From Mesotaenium endlicherianum (taxonomy: Eukaryota > Streptophyta > Zygnematophyceae > Zygnematales > Mesotaeniaceae): a stretch of 59,512 nucleotides of DNA. Below, in pieces: positions 23,727 to 36,956 of the stretch (position 1 is its first letter; each line of letters begins with the position of its first letter). The stretch is taken from assembly GCA_009602735.1 (NCBI GenBank), contig WELA01003638.1, positions 704,352 through 763,863 on the forward strand, in the 5' to 3' direction. The notes beneath the pieces are model-generated. The model did not search any database. It worked only from the letters and a program-made list of their open reading frames with translations, and was not told where the DNA came from. A program made the position numbers and the translations under genes.

Positions 23727-24290
23727 AATTGAAGGCCCTGGCGCTTACCCGCGAACACAAACACAATTTAGGGGAGCAGGATGGGAGTGAGCTGAAGGCA
23801 ATAATCACAATTCCGGATATGAGTCTGGAAGTGCACCTCTTGTGGAGCTCTAGTGTGCGCTCGCGCGAAAGAACATTGTTGCTGCCATAAACTCGATGTC
23901 TACGACATTGTGCTGCTTCCGCATTCAGGCGAACCTTGTATAACGTCTTCAAAGAATGTCGAGAAAATATGGCTTCGATGATGTTTTAAAAGCGGGAAAA
24001 ATATTAATACTTACGTGTTTTTTTATCTGTTATATAGCTATATATGTGTGCATTTGTGACGACCAGTGAGCGTGGGCCCCTGGCCGGGTGCTCTGGGGCT
24101 GCGTCATCCGGCTCGAAAAAAATACTTGACATAAAGAAAACTGGGCTCTTCGTATTACACCTGCAGATCACTCCTCAGATGCCACTTTGTACGAACTTCA
24201 TTGTTCATTATCGTTAATTGTGCTGGGTTGCTTCGAATCATGGGCGGAGAATATGTGGGTACTTACAGTGGTTACGAATGATTCTATAGT
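23727..24290. promoter_or_regulatory. Bidirectional intergenic region (PPD1-like / folate-receptor-like)
   Basis: About 560 bp between two start codons facing away from each other, so both promoters lie here. AT-rich around 23990-24050. No specific element was recognised. Confidence 0.45.
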
Positions 24291-27200
24291 ATGATCCTGA
24301 AGGCGAGGGAGAGAATGGCTGGCTGCGTGATATTGAAGGTCATGTCTAGAATGCTAAGCTTGCCCTGTGTCTGCGCAATACTATTATTAGCACATTGTCT
24401 TGTAACTGCAGCAAAGGCAAATGCAGCAGGATCTAGGGAAGAGAGCCTCGTGGAACATGGCGAGGCTCTTAATGAAAACGAGACCAGTCAAGGGAGAAAG
24501 GCTGAGAGAAAAGGTACGTTGGACGGGCTACAGCGAGACCGTATGTCTTAATATGATCCAGCGTAAGATACTCAGCGACGAAGGATGCGGGTGTATAACA
24601 TCAATGCCTGTGTCGATTGTATGTTTATTTGCTGGTCATGTGTGACACATTCTTGGAAGGTCGTCGCTGTGCAAGTCCGCTTGCAAAAGCTATGGAGGTC
24701 ATACTGACCAGTGCATCTTCCTCAATTTGCTGACAATAGTACTAGTAGGGCATGGAATTGCAGTCGGCAGACAACAGTATAGTTAAGTCAGTGTTGCATG
24801 TGATCTTTGGAGGGCTTGTCGCTAATGGGCTTGGGAAAGCTCTTATTGAATTTGATAAGTTGTAATTGTCAAAATGTAATCAATGAACTACGCCAAAATT
24901 ACTTACATTCTTCTTAGAGTAATGCTGGGAACCGGGCAACACAGAACACTGCTTTCTACTGGTGAACATTATAAGAAGGCGCTCTATTATCTTATCGTGA
25001 AAATCATGTACATGATGGATTGGTCTGTTTTTCAAAAGGATCAGAAACTCCCTGTGTTCTGCAACCTGGACTGCACTTTTGCTTCAACTGTAGAGTGGGA
25101 GATCAGGATATTGTTAAAAGAAGTTTATCCCAACTTGTAGAATGCCAGCCAGTCGCTGCTGCAAAGCCTTACGGGCTACCAATTTGTTTCCAAAAGGTCC
25201 ACGCGGACGAGCTTGATCAAGCCTGTATTAAGTCGATGTATACTGTTAACAGCTCTCCTGATTACCTCGCTCCATTCGAAAGTGGCATCCAGCCCTATGT
25301 GCCTGGCTCTAAACAAATTGCAACTCAAGGTCAGGCTAAACTGAAGGAGCCCCGTTGAAACTGTTTAAATAAGGGTCATGGTCAATGAGCTGCACAAACA
25401 ATTATAGGAAACCTCTCGCTTCAAGCACATTCCACTCCTTAACTACTCGGTTTTACTCCACCTGACCTCGCTGTAGCTTTCCTTTACTGGTTGGTCTCAA
25501 CCTGGCAGGCGCATTCTGCATGTCACAAGGTGGACGCTTTGACCCCTTCCGCTTGGCAGGGCACGCCCCCCGGAAGGCTCCTAAGGGTGGCAGAGATGAC
25601 CTGACATTTTGCAGGGTGTACAAGTCAAAGACCTGCTGCGGCAGGTCACAATCTGACAGCGCCCTCATTTCAGTCAGGTGTGCTGACGTACCTACATTGG
25701 TTTCTTGACTTGCAGTTCTACCTGTTTTACCATTTGACTACTAGTTGATGCATCTGTGAGCTTGTGGCGGAAGGGAAGAAGTTCTGACCTCTTGCTCACA
25801 CGGCTCCTGTTTGAAGGACTAGGGAATCTTTCCTTATTATGACGTTCTCAAGGCTTCTGGTCTGGGAAGTAGCTGTCCTATTCACCCCATGATTTTCGAG
25901 GGACGACGTGGTGGTTATCTGCTGCAAGCTCTAAAGAGCATCAGTGCTAGCAAAGCTCCTTACAATCTGCTTCCCTCTGTTGCTACAGGATGCTAGCAGT
26001 GGGCGGAGAGGCATCGGATGAATGCCTCGCTGTCTGGGAGGCTCTAGAATGTGCCATCTGTGACCCTGCTATTGGCACACAGCGCGGCCCTCCTGCCATC
26101 TGCAGCACGTACTGTGACCGTGTTTACAGTGCTTGCCGGAATGCATTTTTTGCAAACGATAGGCTGACGCAGGTGGGTGACATCCTCGTCCTTACTCCAT
26201 TCCTGTGCAATCCTGTGTTCACTGTGTGTTCAATCTCTATATACCCTCCAAAGAGGCCGACCTTTTGCCATTGTGTAGACAACTGTGCATGTCAAAATCA
26301 TGTGCCCTTTCCTTATCACTGTTGGTTAACGTGCAAGAAGTGGTCACCGAGGCAACAGTGATGCAACCAGTAGCAGCTGACAGCGCGGGCGGCTACACAC
26401 ACATCTTAAAACATCTCTGCACATCTCTTGTATGCCTTCTTGCCTCTTCTTTTGAGCTGTGTGTGATGTGTCGTAGGATTTGTTGAGAGCCTACACTGGG
26501 ATGAGGCAGGCCCAATAGTCTACTGCTCGATGGCGAGCCCTAGTCATCCTGGAACGTTCACGTCCATGCCCTCATTTACTTTCTTACGACGCCAGCACAC
26601 AGAAGCTGCTGCCACATGTTTGCTCAACCATTGGGGGGGTGTGGCTGTCAAAGTTCTCTTTGCGACATCTGGTGCACCACCAGCGCAACAACCAAAGGGC
26701 GCCAACTTCAGCTCTATCCGTGTTCATGCATGCATGTCACGGCATGTTATAGTGGAATGCTCACGCGAAGCTGGGCTGAGAAGCGCCCTAAGTGTGCCAG
26801 GCAACGTAAACTGCGTGCAGTCCAGCTAGTGAGACAAGTTGGAAGTGTGTGTGCAGACGCTGACTCCTTGCGGCCCCCACGACACAGTCTGCTCCCGCGC
26901 CAGAGAGTGGACCGACAGCGGCTCCAGCTTCTGCCAGATGGCGGGCTTCCACGTGGTGGCAAACAACACCAAGTCGAAGAGCGGGGATGATTTGGACTCG
27001 TTGCGCAGTGGGGCCCCTGAGGCCCTGCGATGCTTCGACGGCAAGCCAGTCCTTGGGCTGCCGGAGTTTGACAGTGGCGACGACACTGAGGGCAAGTGGG
27101 GCTCTAGGAGGAGGCAGAAGCAGCGCAGCAGCTCTGGCAAGAGCTTCTGGCAGCAGTTTGTGGCTGGCCTGGAGCTCGGGGAGAACATCCAGTGGGTCAT

Positions 27201-28142
27201 AGCTGGGCTTGTCTTGACTGGGGGGGGTGGCTACTTGAGGTACGAGCCAGGTTCAACCTTCCCATTAATCGCTAGGGCTTCGGGCTGCGCACCTTCTTAT
27301 GCTTGTCCTAACTTTGACTCTAGGCAGCATTGCTACTTTAAGCAACAGAGAGGACTACTGGGCGCAGTTGATGGGATCAGTGAAATTCGAGCGGGTGTTT
27401 GGTAACTTTGTGTCATGTTCACTGCATTTGAGGCGTTGAGAGACCAAGGAAGCGTAGTCGAAGATGCGATACCAGCGCTGACGGAAGTGCTAGGGAGTCT
27501 CCATTTGTTGCATACAATGCCAGTCAGAGTGCCTATCTACGTTGTCATGACGACGGAATTGGGGGCACACACTGACGTAAGGAAGGCTGCACCCCCATGG
27601 GCACGATAAGCTTGCTGGTGTTGCTTCAGGAGCAGACGTTGCGAACTGGAAACTGTTGTGCATTGGTCATGTGATAGTAAATGAGCTGGAGCATGCAGTC
27701 ACTTGGATTGGTAGGACAGAGCTATGGGGAGTAGGAAGCCGGTAGGACATGGGAACGGACTTCGATTCATGTCCTACTTTTGGGCCGCGGGAACAAACTC
27801 TATCTCAAACACCAGAAGGGGGGGTCATCAGCCTTGTCACACCCTCATATATGTCAACCTGCGAATCGAGAAGTACCTACTGTTCCGGGGATCCATGCAG
27901 CATTTCAGCTTTGCTGTCAGTACCCATTTAACACTGACGTTGTCTAAACATGATTTTCTGTCTGACATCCAATTTGAACTGATTACGGTGGTGTTGGTTG
28001 ATGTGCTTCTTACTCTGCTTATAGGTGGCGAGCAGCAAGGGCTAGGCGCAAGAGGGCTGCTGTCTTTGCGTCTCGGAGCTTGGCTGAGACCAGAGCAAAA
28101 CAGCAAGCAGCGTATGGGCGGGGACCAAAAAGCCCAAGATAA
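24291..28142 (+). CDS. Folate-receptor-like cysteine-rich membrane protein (plant type), five exons
   Basis: Exons: 24291-24513, 25509-25677, 25989-26172, 26857-27239, 28025-28142; phases close to 358 aa. A signal peptide lies around residues 20-45 (MLSLPCVCAILLLAHCLV). The Cys-rich domain of the Folate_rec family follows, with plant-type blocks GGRFDPF, LTFCRVYKSKTCC, EASDECLAVWEALECAICDP, ICSTYCDRVYSACRNAFF and LTPCGPHDTVC. A single membrane segment lies near residues 303-318, followed by a short basic cytosolic tail (WRAARARRKRA). This order matches uncharacterised land-plant folate-receptor-like proteins; ligand binding has not been shown for them and should not be assumed. The start could be Met1 or Met9. 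The gene converges on VMA21. Confidence 0.85.
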
Positions 28143-29076
28143 GGATTAAAAGTTTGCCCTGTGTGCAACAACCTACTGTGTACATTGAGAACCTTAATGA
28201 AGGTTGTAGAGTGCTTGCAAAATCTTACCATCATCTCTGTTGAAATGCTGAACCAACAAAGAAGTTGCTGGATTGTTGAAGCAAACATTCTTTTTGGTCA
28301 GTGTGGATGATCAAGGCAGGGCTGTGGAAAAAGTTTACTGGAAATAGACGAACCTGCAAAGTTTGTGCAGAATACGTTGGTGCAATAAAAGAGTACTCTC
28401 ACTCTCCAATGTCCACCTGGTCGTTCCTTTTGTGGCCTTCAAATTCTAAGACAGAGCAAGAGGTAGGCTCAACCAACTGCACTTGGGCATCACTAAAATA
28501 AAGTCGCATGAATGAAAACCTTCACATTCTTTGAGCCATGTAACCGAATGGTAATAAGCATATGTGTTGAAGTGATAATAGTCAAATACATGCAGAGAAA
28601 AGTTCACCTCCCATAAAATGAGAAACAATGAAAATATGCCCACCCCAATGCCTGCCTCCTCAAAGCCCAGTTTTTCCACGCAAGTACTACCTATGGCAAC
28701 TCTCTGCACAAGAATCCAATTGATTGCGTGACACTAGTCCCTTTGGCATAAGCATTTCAGTTAGTATTAAAACAGTGCAGGAAAGTTAAAACCCAAAAAG
28801 TGCGTGCACAAGGCAAGACTTGCATCACTTGAATTATTGAAGAAACTACCACTCACAAACCCTATAAGACCTCTGAATCTCGTCTCTGATAGCAACGAAA
28901 CAAAGTTTCTATCGACCTGGCTGGAGGGCAGACCACTTCATCAAGTAGGGGATCTCAATTTCTATCTCGATTTGAGATAAATTCTTCTTCAGAGGACCTC
29001 CACCCGTTAGTGTCCTCATGCTTATACCCTTCCAACTTTGTTGCCACACTACTTTGGTGACTCCCATGCCAGTGTA
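28143..29076. other. Convergent 3' flank region
   Basis: About 930 bp between the stops of the folate-receptor-like gene and VMA21. A minus-strand ORF at 28446-28709 contains one hydrophobic stretch (GIGVGIFSLFLILW) but no recognisable family or partner exon, so I do not call it. Confidence 0.5.
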
Positions 29077-30008
29077 CTAGTCCTCCTTCTTTTCTAATTT
29101 GCCTTTACTTTCGACGCCCTGGTCCTGCAAGCTACTGTCAGCCTGAGTACTCGTCTCATCAACACCTGAGGCTGGTGCCAGCTCTGCCCTAGCTTTAGCG
29201 GCCCACACAGGGTCAGGCTGTGGTTCCGGGGCTGAAGGGGGGTCTCTTAGGGCCAAAATGATGTATATGGCAATCACTACGTTCACACCTGCTACAGCAA
29301 ATAGGCCTCCCCATAGGGTTTGATATTCTGGGGATAAACTCTTAATCACTGCTCAATGAAATCAGACAACAAAGCAAGGGACTAAGCTGTGATTATCACC
29401 ACGACATTCTGGTTACATGGAGGAGCTCCAAGTTGCCTCATTATCATACAAAACTTGAGCCCAAAGAGTTCATCAAATACACATTGCATTCATGTAAGCT
29501 CAGTAGAGCATTCTATGTGACATGGAAGATGAAAGATCAAGTGGTAGCATACAGCAAAGCATTTCGCTAAATACAAAATGCTGTGGCAGATGTTTGAAAT
29601 AACAAGAAGGCCATTTACACTATTCTCTCTTCTACCAATCAACAGGCTTTGATTCAAGCCTTCGGCACGATAAACTATAGCATATGAACTGACACCCAGA
29701 TGAATTACTGTCTCCAGTACCACTTTAGGAAAGAAAGTAACCGCATACACCGATTGAAGAAGGAAAGAGAACGTATCTACAATAACCACCCGTGCAAGTG
29801 CTATCTCCGATGCAAAAAAAGTTGTGCAGAAGCACATGGCACTAGTTCCTCTAAAAGAAGCAAGGAGAAGTAACCGCATCCATTATCAGTGTGTAGTACG
29901 TGTACCTGGAAGCAGATTGTTATTAAACGCATAAAGGATTGCTATAGGAACTATCCACATGAGTGCTGATGTCATCGCAAAACGTGAAATGACGTCCGAA
30001 AGTGCCAT
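29077..30008 (-). CDS. VMA21: VMA21-like V-ATPase assembly factor, two exons
   Basis: Exons 30008-29906 and 29348-29077; phases close to 124 aa. VMA21 is a small ER membrane chaperone that escorts assembly of the V-ATPase Vo sector. Two membrane helices are seen: residues about 12-30 (TSALMWIVPIAILYAF) and about 46-68 (LFAVAGVNVVIAIYIILAL). The second contains the VNVV(I)A(F/I)YI block shared with land-plant VMA21. The C-terminus is KKED, a dilysine ER-retrieval signal of the KKXX type as known for yeast Vma21. The tail of about 55 residues after the second helix is somewhat longer than in land plants and acidic/polar. Confidence 0.92.
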
Positions 30009-30514
30009 GACTACAAGGGGGGGACTTTGCTTTCGTAGATGGAAAAGGCCTGCACATCAAAGTTCTGTGTATCGAAGAGCTTGAAAGTAGGGGTGATAAG
30101 ACGCAACACATGTAGACAGATTCTCCATCTCAAGTATACCGAAGAAAACTACAGAAAGGCCACGCTGATACAGCGCCTGATTGTTATCTTTCTCTGCGTG
30201 CGAAAGAAAAGCTCAATATTGCTGCTGCGTACCAATTTAAACGAAGCGATGGGAAGTAATGATTCAGCTGAACTTCGAGACTGAGTAAGCAGCATGAAAA
30301 GCTGGTCCATTTATTCGGTGCTCGAAGGTGCTTGGGTGTGTAACGTCCACTATAACTACCACTATCGCCTACACCCGGGACGACATGAATTAGAATTCAA
30401 GAAGAGCGTTGACCACGAGCATTGAGTTTGTGGAAGATGTTACGGTACAAACGTCGACTGTTGTAAACTGCCGTAAACTTTGTAGTGCTATTATACCATG
30501 GCTACTCACGTTCC

Positions 30515-30965
30515 CCTGCTGTCTCTGCTAGCGTACCCCTGCTCACTCTGCTTGCGTACGCTGCCGTCTCTGCTCGCGTACCCCGGCGGTCTCTTCTCTA
30601 GTAACCCCCGCGGTCTCTGATCGCGTACCCCTGCGGTCTCTGCTCGCGTACCCCTGCCATCTCTGCTCGCGTACCCCTGCCATCTCTGTTCGTGTACCCC
30701 TGCGGTCCCAATTCGCGTACCCCTGCGCTCTGCTCGCGTACCCCTGCGGTCTCAACTCGCGTACGCCTGCAGACTCTGCTCGCGTACCCCTGCTGTACTG
30801 TTCGCGTACCCCTGCTGTATCTGCTTTCGTACCCCTGCCGCGTACCCCTGCCATCTCATCTCGCGTACCCCGGCGGTCTCTGCTCGCGTACCCCTGCCGT
30901 CTCTGCTCGCGTACCCCAGCCGTCTCTGCTCGCGTACCCCAGCCGTCGCTGGCTTCGTACACCTT
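30515..30965. repeat. 23-bp minisatellite (about 19 degenerate copies)
   Basis: Tandem units of the form tcgcgtacccctgcggtctctgc-like sequence, 21-24 bases each, with variation mainly in the second half. The period is not a multiple of three, so the 179-aa minus-strand ORF (30543-31082) and 105-aa plus-strand ORF across it are by-products of a stop-poor repeat, not genes. Each unit contains cgtac, giving regularly spaced CpG-rich sites. Confidence 0.9.
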
Positions 30966-31416
30966 CCGAATTCTGCCCGCTCCTTTATAGGCCCTCACAT
31001 CCGGCGTAATTGAGGGTTCCTGTTCTTTGTATGCATGCGTTTGCATACGGCGTGGTACGTTCCATGCGTCGCGCCTCGCCATTTTTGTTATTATTTGGTT
31101 TAGAAGTCACTTTAGCACCTTACGGACCGAAAGGTCCCTCGAGAAACTTTTTGGTCGTGAGACTTAAGTAGTGGAACTTATTGATTTCTACCTTCAGCAT
31201 ATTTCTCTTTTCGCAAATTGTGTTTGATTATGAATTTTATTCAGGTTCATGACGTCAAAAAATGTGGACCAAGCTTTACTATGCAAATGGTTGTAGGCTC
31301 ACTATGCACCTCTACTTCCTACACCAGTTGGATTCAATCGACGTGCTTCTATTGCTCATTTGAAGAAGTCTCACATTGCTTACCTAGTCTTTGTTCTTTG
31401 TTTGAAACCTATGAGA

Positions 31417-31520
31417 ATGTCTAAGGCATTGCTTTCATCATTGCAGCAAAGCCTGCTAAGAGACTCCTCTCATTTATGTCATTTATAGCTTAGGCACGCA
31501 CGACCACTTTATGCACATCA
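31417..31520. repeat. Dispersed repeat, copy A
   Basis: Shares attgctt-catcattgcagcaaagc, an approximately spaced cacgcacgacc and ttatgcac with a second copy at 36957-37050, in the same order and orientation. Likely a decayed transposon segment. Confidence 0.5.
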
Positions 31521-33427
31521 TGGATCCTACAAAGTATGACTACATAGCTAGCATACTTTTTTCAGATTTGCGCTTTTTTTGGAAGCTTAATACACCTCAA
31601 AGTAATCATGGTGCAACCATGGGCATTATTGAGTCTCGACGGTTTATATATGAGAGCTTACCGATTCTAAATATAGTAGAAAATTGTTTGTCAAACACAT
31701 CAAAACTTGGTAGTGTTTGTCGAAGACATTAAACATAAGCTCTTCTTTGGCCTTCATAACTTATAGTTCAGATTGCAGTCGCATCAACACCACCAAGGAC
31801 AGGGGCAAATTTGCATGTACTACCATGTCTATTCCAACACGTCGTTGGGGCCAATGGTTGACCTCCTATGTGTAGCAAAACTAGATAAAAAAACTACATC
31901 TGGCATTTTTCGCAAATTACTTATAGAGGATACTCTCTTTGAAAAAGATCTCACGCTCCTACTTAACACTAGGTATATTATACCAACAACCCCAGCCCCT
32001 CAAGATTAAATCTCCAAACCTCATGTGTTTATCCATCTCAAAAGTAGTTTCTTTCGAAGCATACGGACCGCACGCCATGACTCCATATCTCACACATATG
32101 TTACATGTCTAGTTAAGTAGTCAGAATGAAGCGCTACACAGTATGAAATAGTAAACAAGTATGTCTAGTACGTTTGAAGAATGTAAACGATGCTAATGAA
32201 TGAACATATCATTATGGTAAAAATAATATGATAATAGTAGCCAAGTATGTGTATCCAAATGAATGAGAAAATTAACGAGAATCAGAAGTGCCTATTGCGC
32301 TAAAGTTTCAAACATCTGCCAATCATTGCGACAAGAAACAATATCATGAGTAGATGAAAAGTATTATGCAAGTATTATTAGTCACATGACACACCGATGC
32401 CATCTCTGACTAAAGCAAAAGGTAGCAATCGAAAATCCTCATTTGTTGCTATGTACGGCATGTCCTCTTTTGAATGTGTAACTTGACTTGCACAGAAGGA
32501 GAATTGAAGGGTTATCAGCCACTTTGATGTTGAAACATACATTTCACCTCAATAATGAGATTATGTACAAGATGTTACAAGTGGAGCCTTTCTTGTTTTT
32601 TTTTCAGACAAAGCTACTATTATAGATGCGACCATATCCTCATAAGTACTACAATAGAGCGCACTTTTGAGTCCATGCATAATGCATAATTTCGACGATA
32701 TTTTATGTAACGCAGAATTTCAGTCTCATGCATGTCTTCATTTTCTACACACAAAACAACTTGCCAATGGTTGTGAACTGCCACGACGTCATACAAATTC
32801 ACGTGGCACCTTGATAACCAGAGTCCTCTGCAATTTCTTCACCCCAACAAGAGATACACGCAGCCACTAGGCAGCAACATTATCATAACTTCAGCTGACA
32901 CACCAATGTCAACAAAGCGGGTGTACTTCGACCACCTTCACCAGAAAATACTAAGCACATTTCCATCTTAACAAAGTAGATGCCTTCAAAATTTGACAAT
33001 GACCAGGGCTTCGCTTGAGTGCACACACATTAGTAGCAGGAAGCGTTAAGAGTCAATAAAAAAGGATGATTAAGCTACTCTATTCCCATCACCCAATACT
33101 CATCCCACAGGCAGCCAATGAGATATTCGAGAATTAGCTTCAGATGTGTGCACTATATACAACATTCCTACTTATCTTCTGCATAGAAAGCAGCGCGTGC
33201 AAGATCTTCGCAAGGTATCAGGTAACATTGATTGGGATGCCCTGTAACTCAAGTAGAGGAGTAATCTTGCACAGCATCACCACACTGACCAAGAATGTGT
33301 AGGTCAAGAGCTTCATACGTGAACCTAGTGGATCCCCATTTGAGCGACTGGAAAACCCACCCATGGGCTCCTTGCTACTTAGACCTGACTTTTTTTCAGC
33401 CAAGTTGCAGAAGTTACGCAAAATCTT

Positions 33428-35082
33428 CTACTTCCCCTTGCCACCAGCCACCTGCAAAAATGGCAGAATTTCAATATGACAAGCTTACATGCTAGCAGCA
33501 TATTTTACAACTACAAAAGCTTGATAAACCATATCAATGCATAGCACTTGAAATAGAAAAATAAAGAGCTGATCGGCTCAAACCGCCAGAGTAGGGACAC
33601 AGGAACATACCCTGACAGCTCCTCTGGGAGGCGTTGCAGGACGACCAGCGGGGTTGACATTTCCATACACAAACTTTTTCTTCTCAGCAGGCTTCAGGAT
33701 TTGGAAGGAGCACATGAGACTATCGTCCACGCTCATCATTGCACCAGCGTTGTCAAACTCCCCACAATAATTGGGAGCTGAAAAGACGGTCACAAGCTGC
33801 CTTTTGGCAAAGAACTCGTACCCATCCTCCACCACCTGACAGAAAATACAATAATGGAGTGTTGTTACATATGAAACACAGAGAAGCAGTCTTGCACACC
33901 ACCTGTATCAGACTTCTCTACCCTTCCACCTCAACCAGTCAAGCATACTTATCAAAGGAAACCCCTTGAGTGGGCAACATTGGCCATGTTCCCCAAAAGG
34001 AGCTGCCCATGAAGCCTATTCGCACTACGATGCAATGACAGGAAACACTATCGTTGCTTCACATGAAGTAGGAGGCTAGCCTACCTGATGAGCGCGGCAT
34101 ATGAGGTCTAGGTCATGCCTATCCAAGAACTCGGTCACAGTGTCGTGCCCAAATGTGTAGGACACACCCCGATCATTGTCTCCCCAACCCTGGATGTCCT
34201 TGTCGGGGTCCGCCCAGAGGAGATCGCACAACAAGCCTGCATCCGGTACATCTGTAGGTCTCACAATCTTCTTGATCTGGTCAAGGTTTCGCAGTTCAGG
34301 CGACAAGCCTCCATGCATACAGAGTATCTTCTCGTCTATAAGTGCAGCTACAGGAAGGCAGTTGAAACACTCGGTGAATGTCTTCCATAGACGAATGTTA
34401 TAACGCCTCTTGCACTCATCATAGAACCCGTATATCCTGTTAATAGATGCGCACTCGTGGTTGCCTCGTAGGAGGAAGAAGTTCTCTGGGTACTTGATCT
34501 TGTAAGCCAGAAGCAAGCAGATAGTCTCTAAACTCTGCTTCCCGCGGTCTACATAGTCCCCTAGAAACAAGTAGTTTGCCTCAGGTGGAAAACCACCATA
34601 CTCAAATAACCGCAACAAGTCTGAGTATTGGCCATGTATATCGCCTGCAAACATGGCATAACCCCCCCGTCAGATTCACAACCGTATGCTGCGAGCTCTG
34701 CTGGGACAAACTACTGCCACATGATGCACCAGCCTTGTAGGTAGGCAGGTGGAGAAGGTCCACAACACATGCAGACCACAGTGCTTACTACACCAGCCCA
34801 TGCCAAACGGCCTATACAAGAAACGCCTTGAAAGCTACAGCCACCCACCCAAAGGTGAATAAGCAAATCCCTCAAGCCAAACTATTGTGGCGTGTAGAAC
34901 ATACCGCAGATTTTGATAGGAGCTTCCAACTCTAGTAAGTTGGGTTGTGCCAAGAAAATTTCTCTAGAAGTCATGCAAAGACCTCGTATTTCGGTTTCTG
35001 ACAACTGCACTTGCTTCCCGGGTCGGCCATTCCTGACGTCTAACAGCCTATTAATGATATCGTCGAGAGCAGCATCATCCAT
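33428..35082 (-). CDS. PP1: Serine/threonine protein phosphatase PP1 catalytic subunit, four exons
   Basis: Exons 35082-34905, 34644-34085, 33835-33611, 33451-33428; phases close to 328 aa, the usual PP1 length. All metal-binding PPP motifs are present: GDIHG (60-64), GDYVDRG (88-94), RGNHE (119-123), then [15 protein letters not shown] near the active-site beta12-13 loop. PP1c dephosphorylates Ser/Thr in many complexes through regulatory subunits. The C-terminus keeps a TPPR motif (Thr314), the CDK-type inhibitory phosphosite of animal and fungal PP1. The last exon codes only VAGGKGK and stop; it was placed by its AG acceptor and phase, so the final seven residues are inferred. An in-frame upstream GTG/ATG-poor extension to 35160 exists, but ATG 35082 matches the family start. 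Confidence 0.95.
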
Positions 35083-36956
35083 GTTTCCTGCCCTCTGACG
35101 CCCTCTTGGACTTACAACCAAGCCCTTAGACACTTGTAACCTCGACAATTTCCAGGTCAAGATACTCCGACTCTATATGATTCAGTCCCGCTACAGCTGG
35201 CATTAACACTTTTCCGAATGGATTCGTTGCATTCTAGCAATGTAATCACGACGGCTTGTCATGGCCAGTTTCACTTTTATCAAGGATGCGCAGAGGAAAA
35301 TGAGAAGAAACGGATGACACTAACAGCCATGGATTAAACCCTAACGTTATCTCTCCACACCTACCAGTCAAAGCGCCGCATCCGAGGGACTTGGTCTAGC
35401 GATAGAGATGAAATGTTTAGCCTAAGGAAGATATCGAATTTTGCTCTGCACATTCTGTTTTCATCTTCAAGCGGACAGCCTGATTTTGTCCGCGACTTGA
35501 GAATCGAGATACTACCGGCCTCCTGCCAATCATCATGATGTACGAAGTTGGTCGACACTTAACAAAGCCACTTTAAAGTATTAAATATTACATTCTTAAC
35601 CTCAAAATCGAAACAAATCCGTGAGATCGTTGCAATAGTTCATTTTCACCACGGCACCTTATTTCGGGTGTATGGAGTTGCCAGCAGCTCCAATCAGCAA
35701 TATATCTGACACACTTCCAACTCCTCAACTCCCGGCCTTACCCAGCCCAGATTGTTCTCCCCCATCCATGGGCTGATAACTCTTTTGAAAAAAAGGCGCA
35801 GGATTGTGACGTTTTCCCAATTGCGGCAAACAATCAAAATGTTGGCCAAATTTAGCCCCAGGAGCTGCACAAAATATATATAAAATACGTGTCTTTGCGG
35901 CACGACTTGCAAGTTTGGGGAAAACAATCAACAGTAGGCACAGTTAGCACCCCATGCCCCCATCCCTCATCCTGGCGCATGTACTAGATAAGCATCATAC
36001 ACATGCAAACAAGTCATCTCTATCTCATTTGACGACACACTAAGATCGCTAACTAAAAGCTTGCCTAAGGCCATCCCTCGTGGCGAGAGAGGCGGAACCA
36101 AGTATCTGAACTCGTCACAATTGGTAACAAGCGATGAAAACCAATGAAGACGGTCAGACTTGGGCCATTTAGAGGTGAAATTGGGTGCACATATGAAGTA
36201 CACCAACAAAATGTACATGTTTAATCAACTTTTTCTAATTCTTAATTTCACGACTTTTTAGCGGTAAACTGCTCGAAGGAGCAAATTGCACAGCTCTCGA
36301 CGCAAGTTCTTCCGTCTACTACTATGGTAGTGCATAGGATTAGAGCTAATGGAGGGTCGCGAATTTGGGTGCAAGCTAATAAAAGCTTTTGCAATCGTGA
36401 AGGGATGCGCGTCATCAAGGGGGCACGTCGTGGAGGGGGCACGACATGGGGTTTCGAGTGTTCACACTTGGTCGCCCTAAGGGCCAATCGCTACCTTTCA
36501 CTAGAACGTGAATATATCGTATGATCCCTATCCAAACGATTCAAAATTGGTCGCGTGGAAGCTGGCTTAATGCTTTGCAATTCTATGCCTTGCAAGTTTA
36601 TTAAGAAAATATTCAAGGAATATGAAATAAAAAGTGCAATATGGTGGCTTTAGGTTTGATCGTCACATACTTGCACGTAAGCTGCATATTTGCAGCAACC
36701 ACGAGCTAATAAATCATGACATATTTGAAGACCAATCTGGTGGTAAGCAAAGTCATAAGCTTACTATCCTTACGAGGACTATTCTAAGAAGGTCGTACAT
36801 TGTGTTATTAGTAATCTTTTGGACCAAACTTCGTTAGTTGACTTCTTTTTAGTTTTTACTTTTCAAGTGCCCATTCTGGTTGCAACACACTCACTAATAA
36901 GAATGTGGCATTGTTTGCACTCTTTCCTTGTCATTTATATGTGTATGAAAATCTTT

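Larger units (their letters stand above)
30009..33427. other. AT-rich intergenic region with minisatellite
   Basis: About 3.4 kb between the VMA21 start and the PP1 stop. Apart from the 23-bp minisatellite and a dispersed-repeat copy (about 31400-31510), only short ORFs without family resemblance are seen. Confidence 0.6.

Noticed and set aside
28446..28709. Small membrane protein on the minus strand
   Set aside because: One hydrophobic stretch only, no recognisable family, no partner exon; lies in the 3' flanks of two genes.
30515..30965. CRISPR-like array
   Set aside because: Head-to-tail tandem units without unique spacers, in a eukaryotic nuclear context.
30543..31082. 179-aa Arg/Gly-rich repeat protein
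   Set aside because: Translation of a 23-bp minisatellite whose period shifts frame each unit. An apparent repeat protein would need a multiple of three.
32600..32830. Reverse-transcriptase-like peptide on the minus strand
   Set aside because: Only a faint resemblance to a copia linker block, with immediate stops; not enough to call an element.
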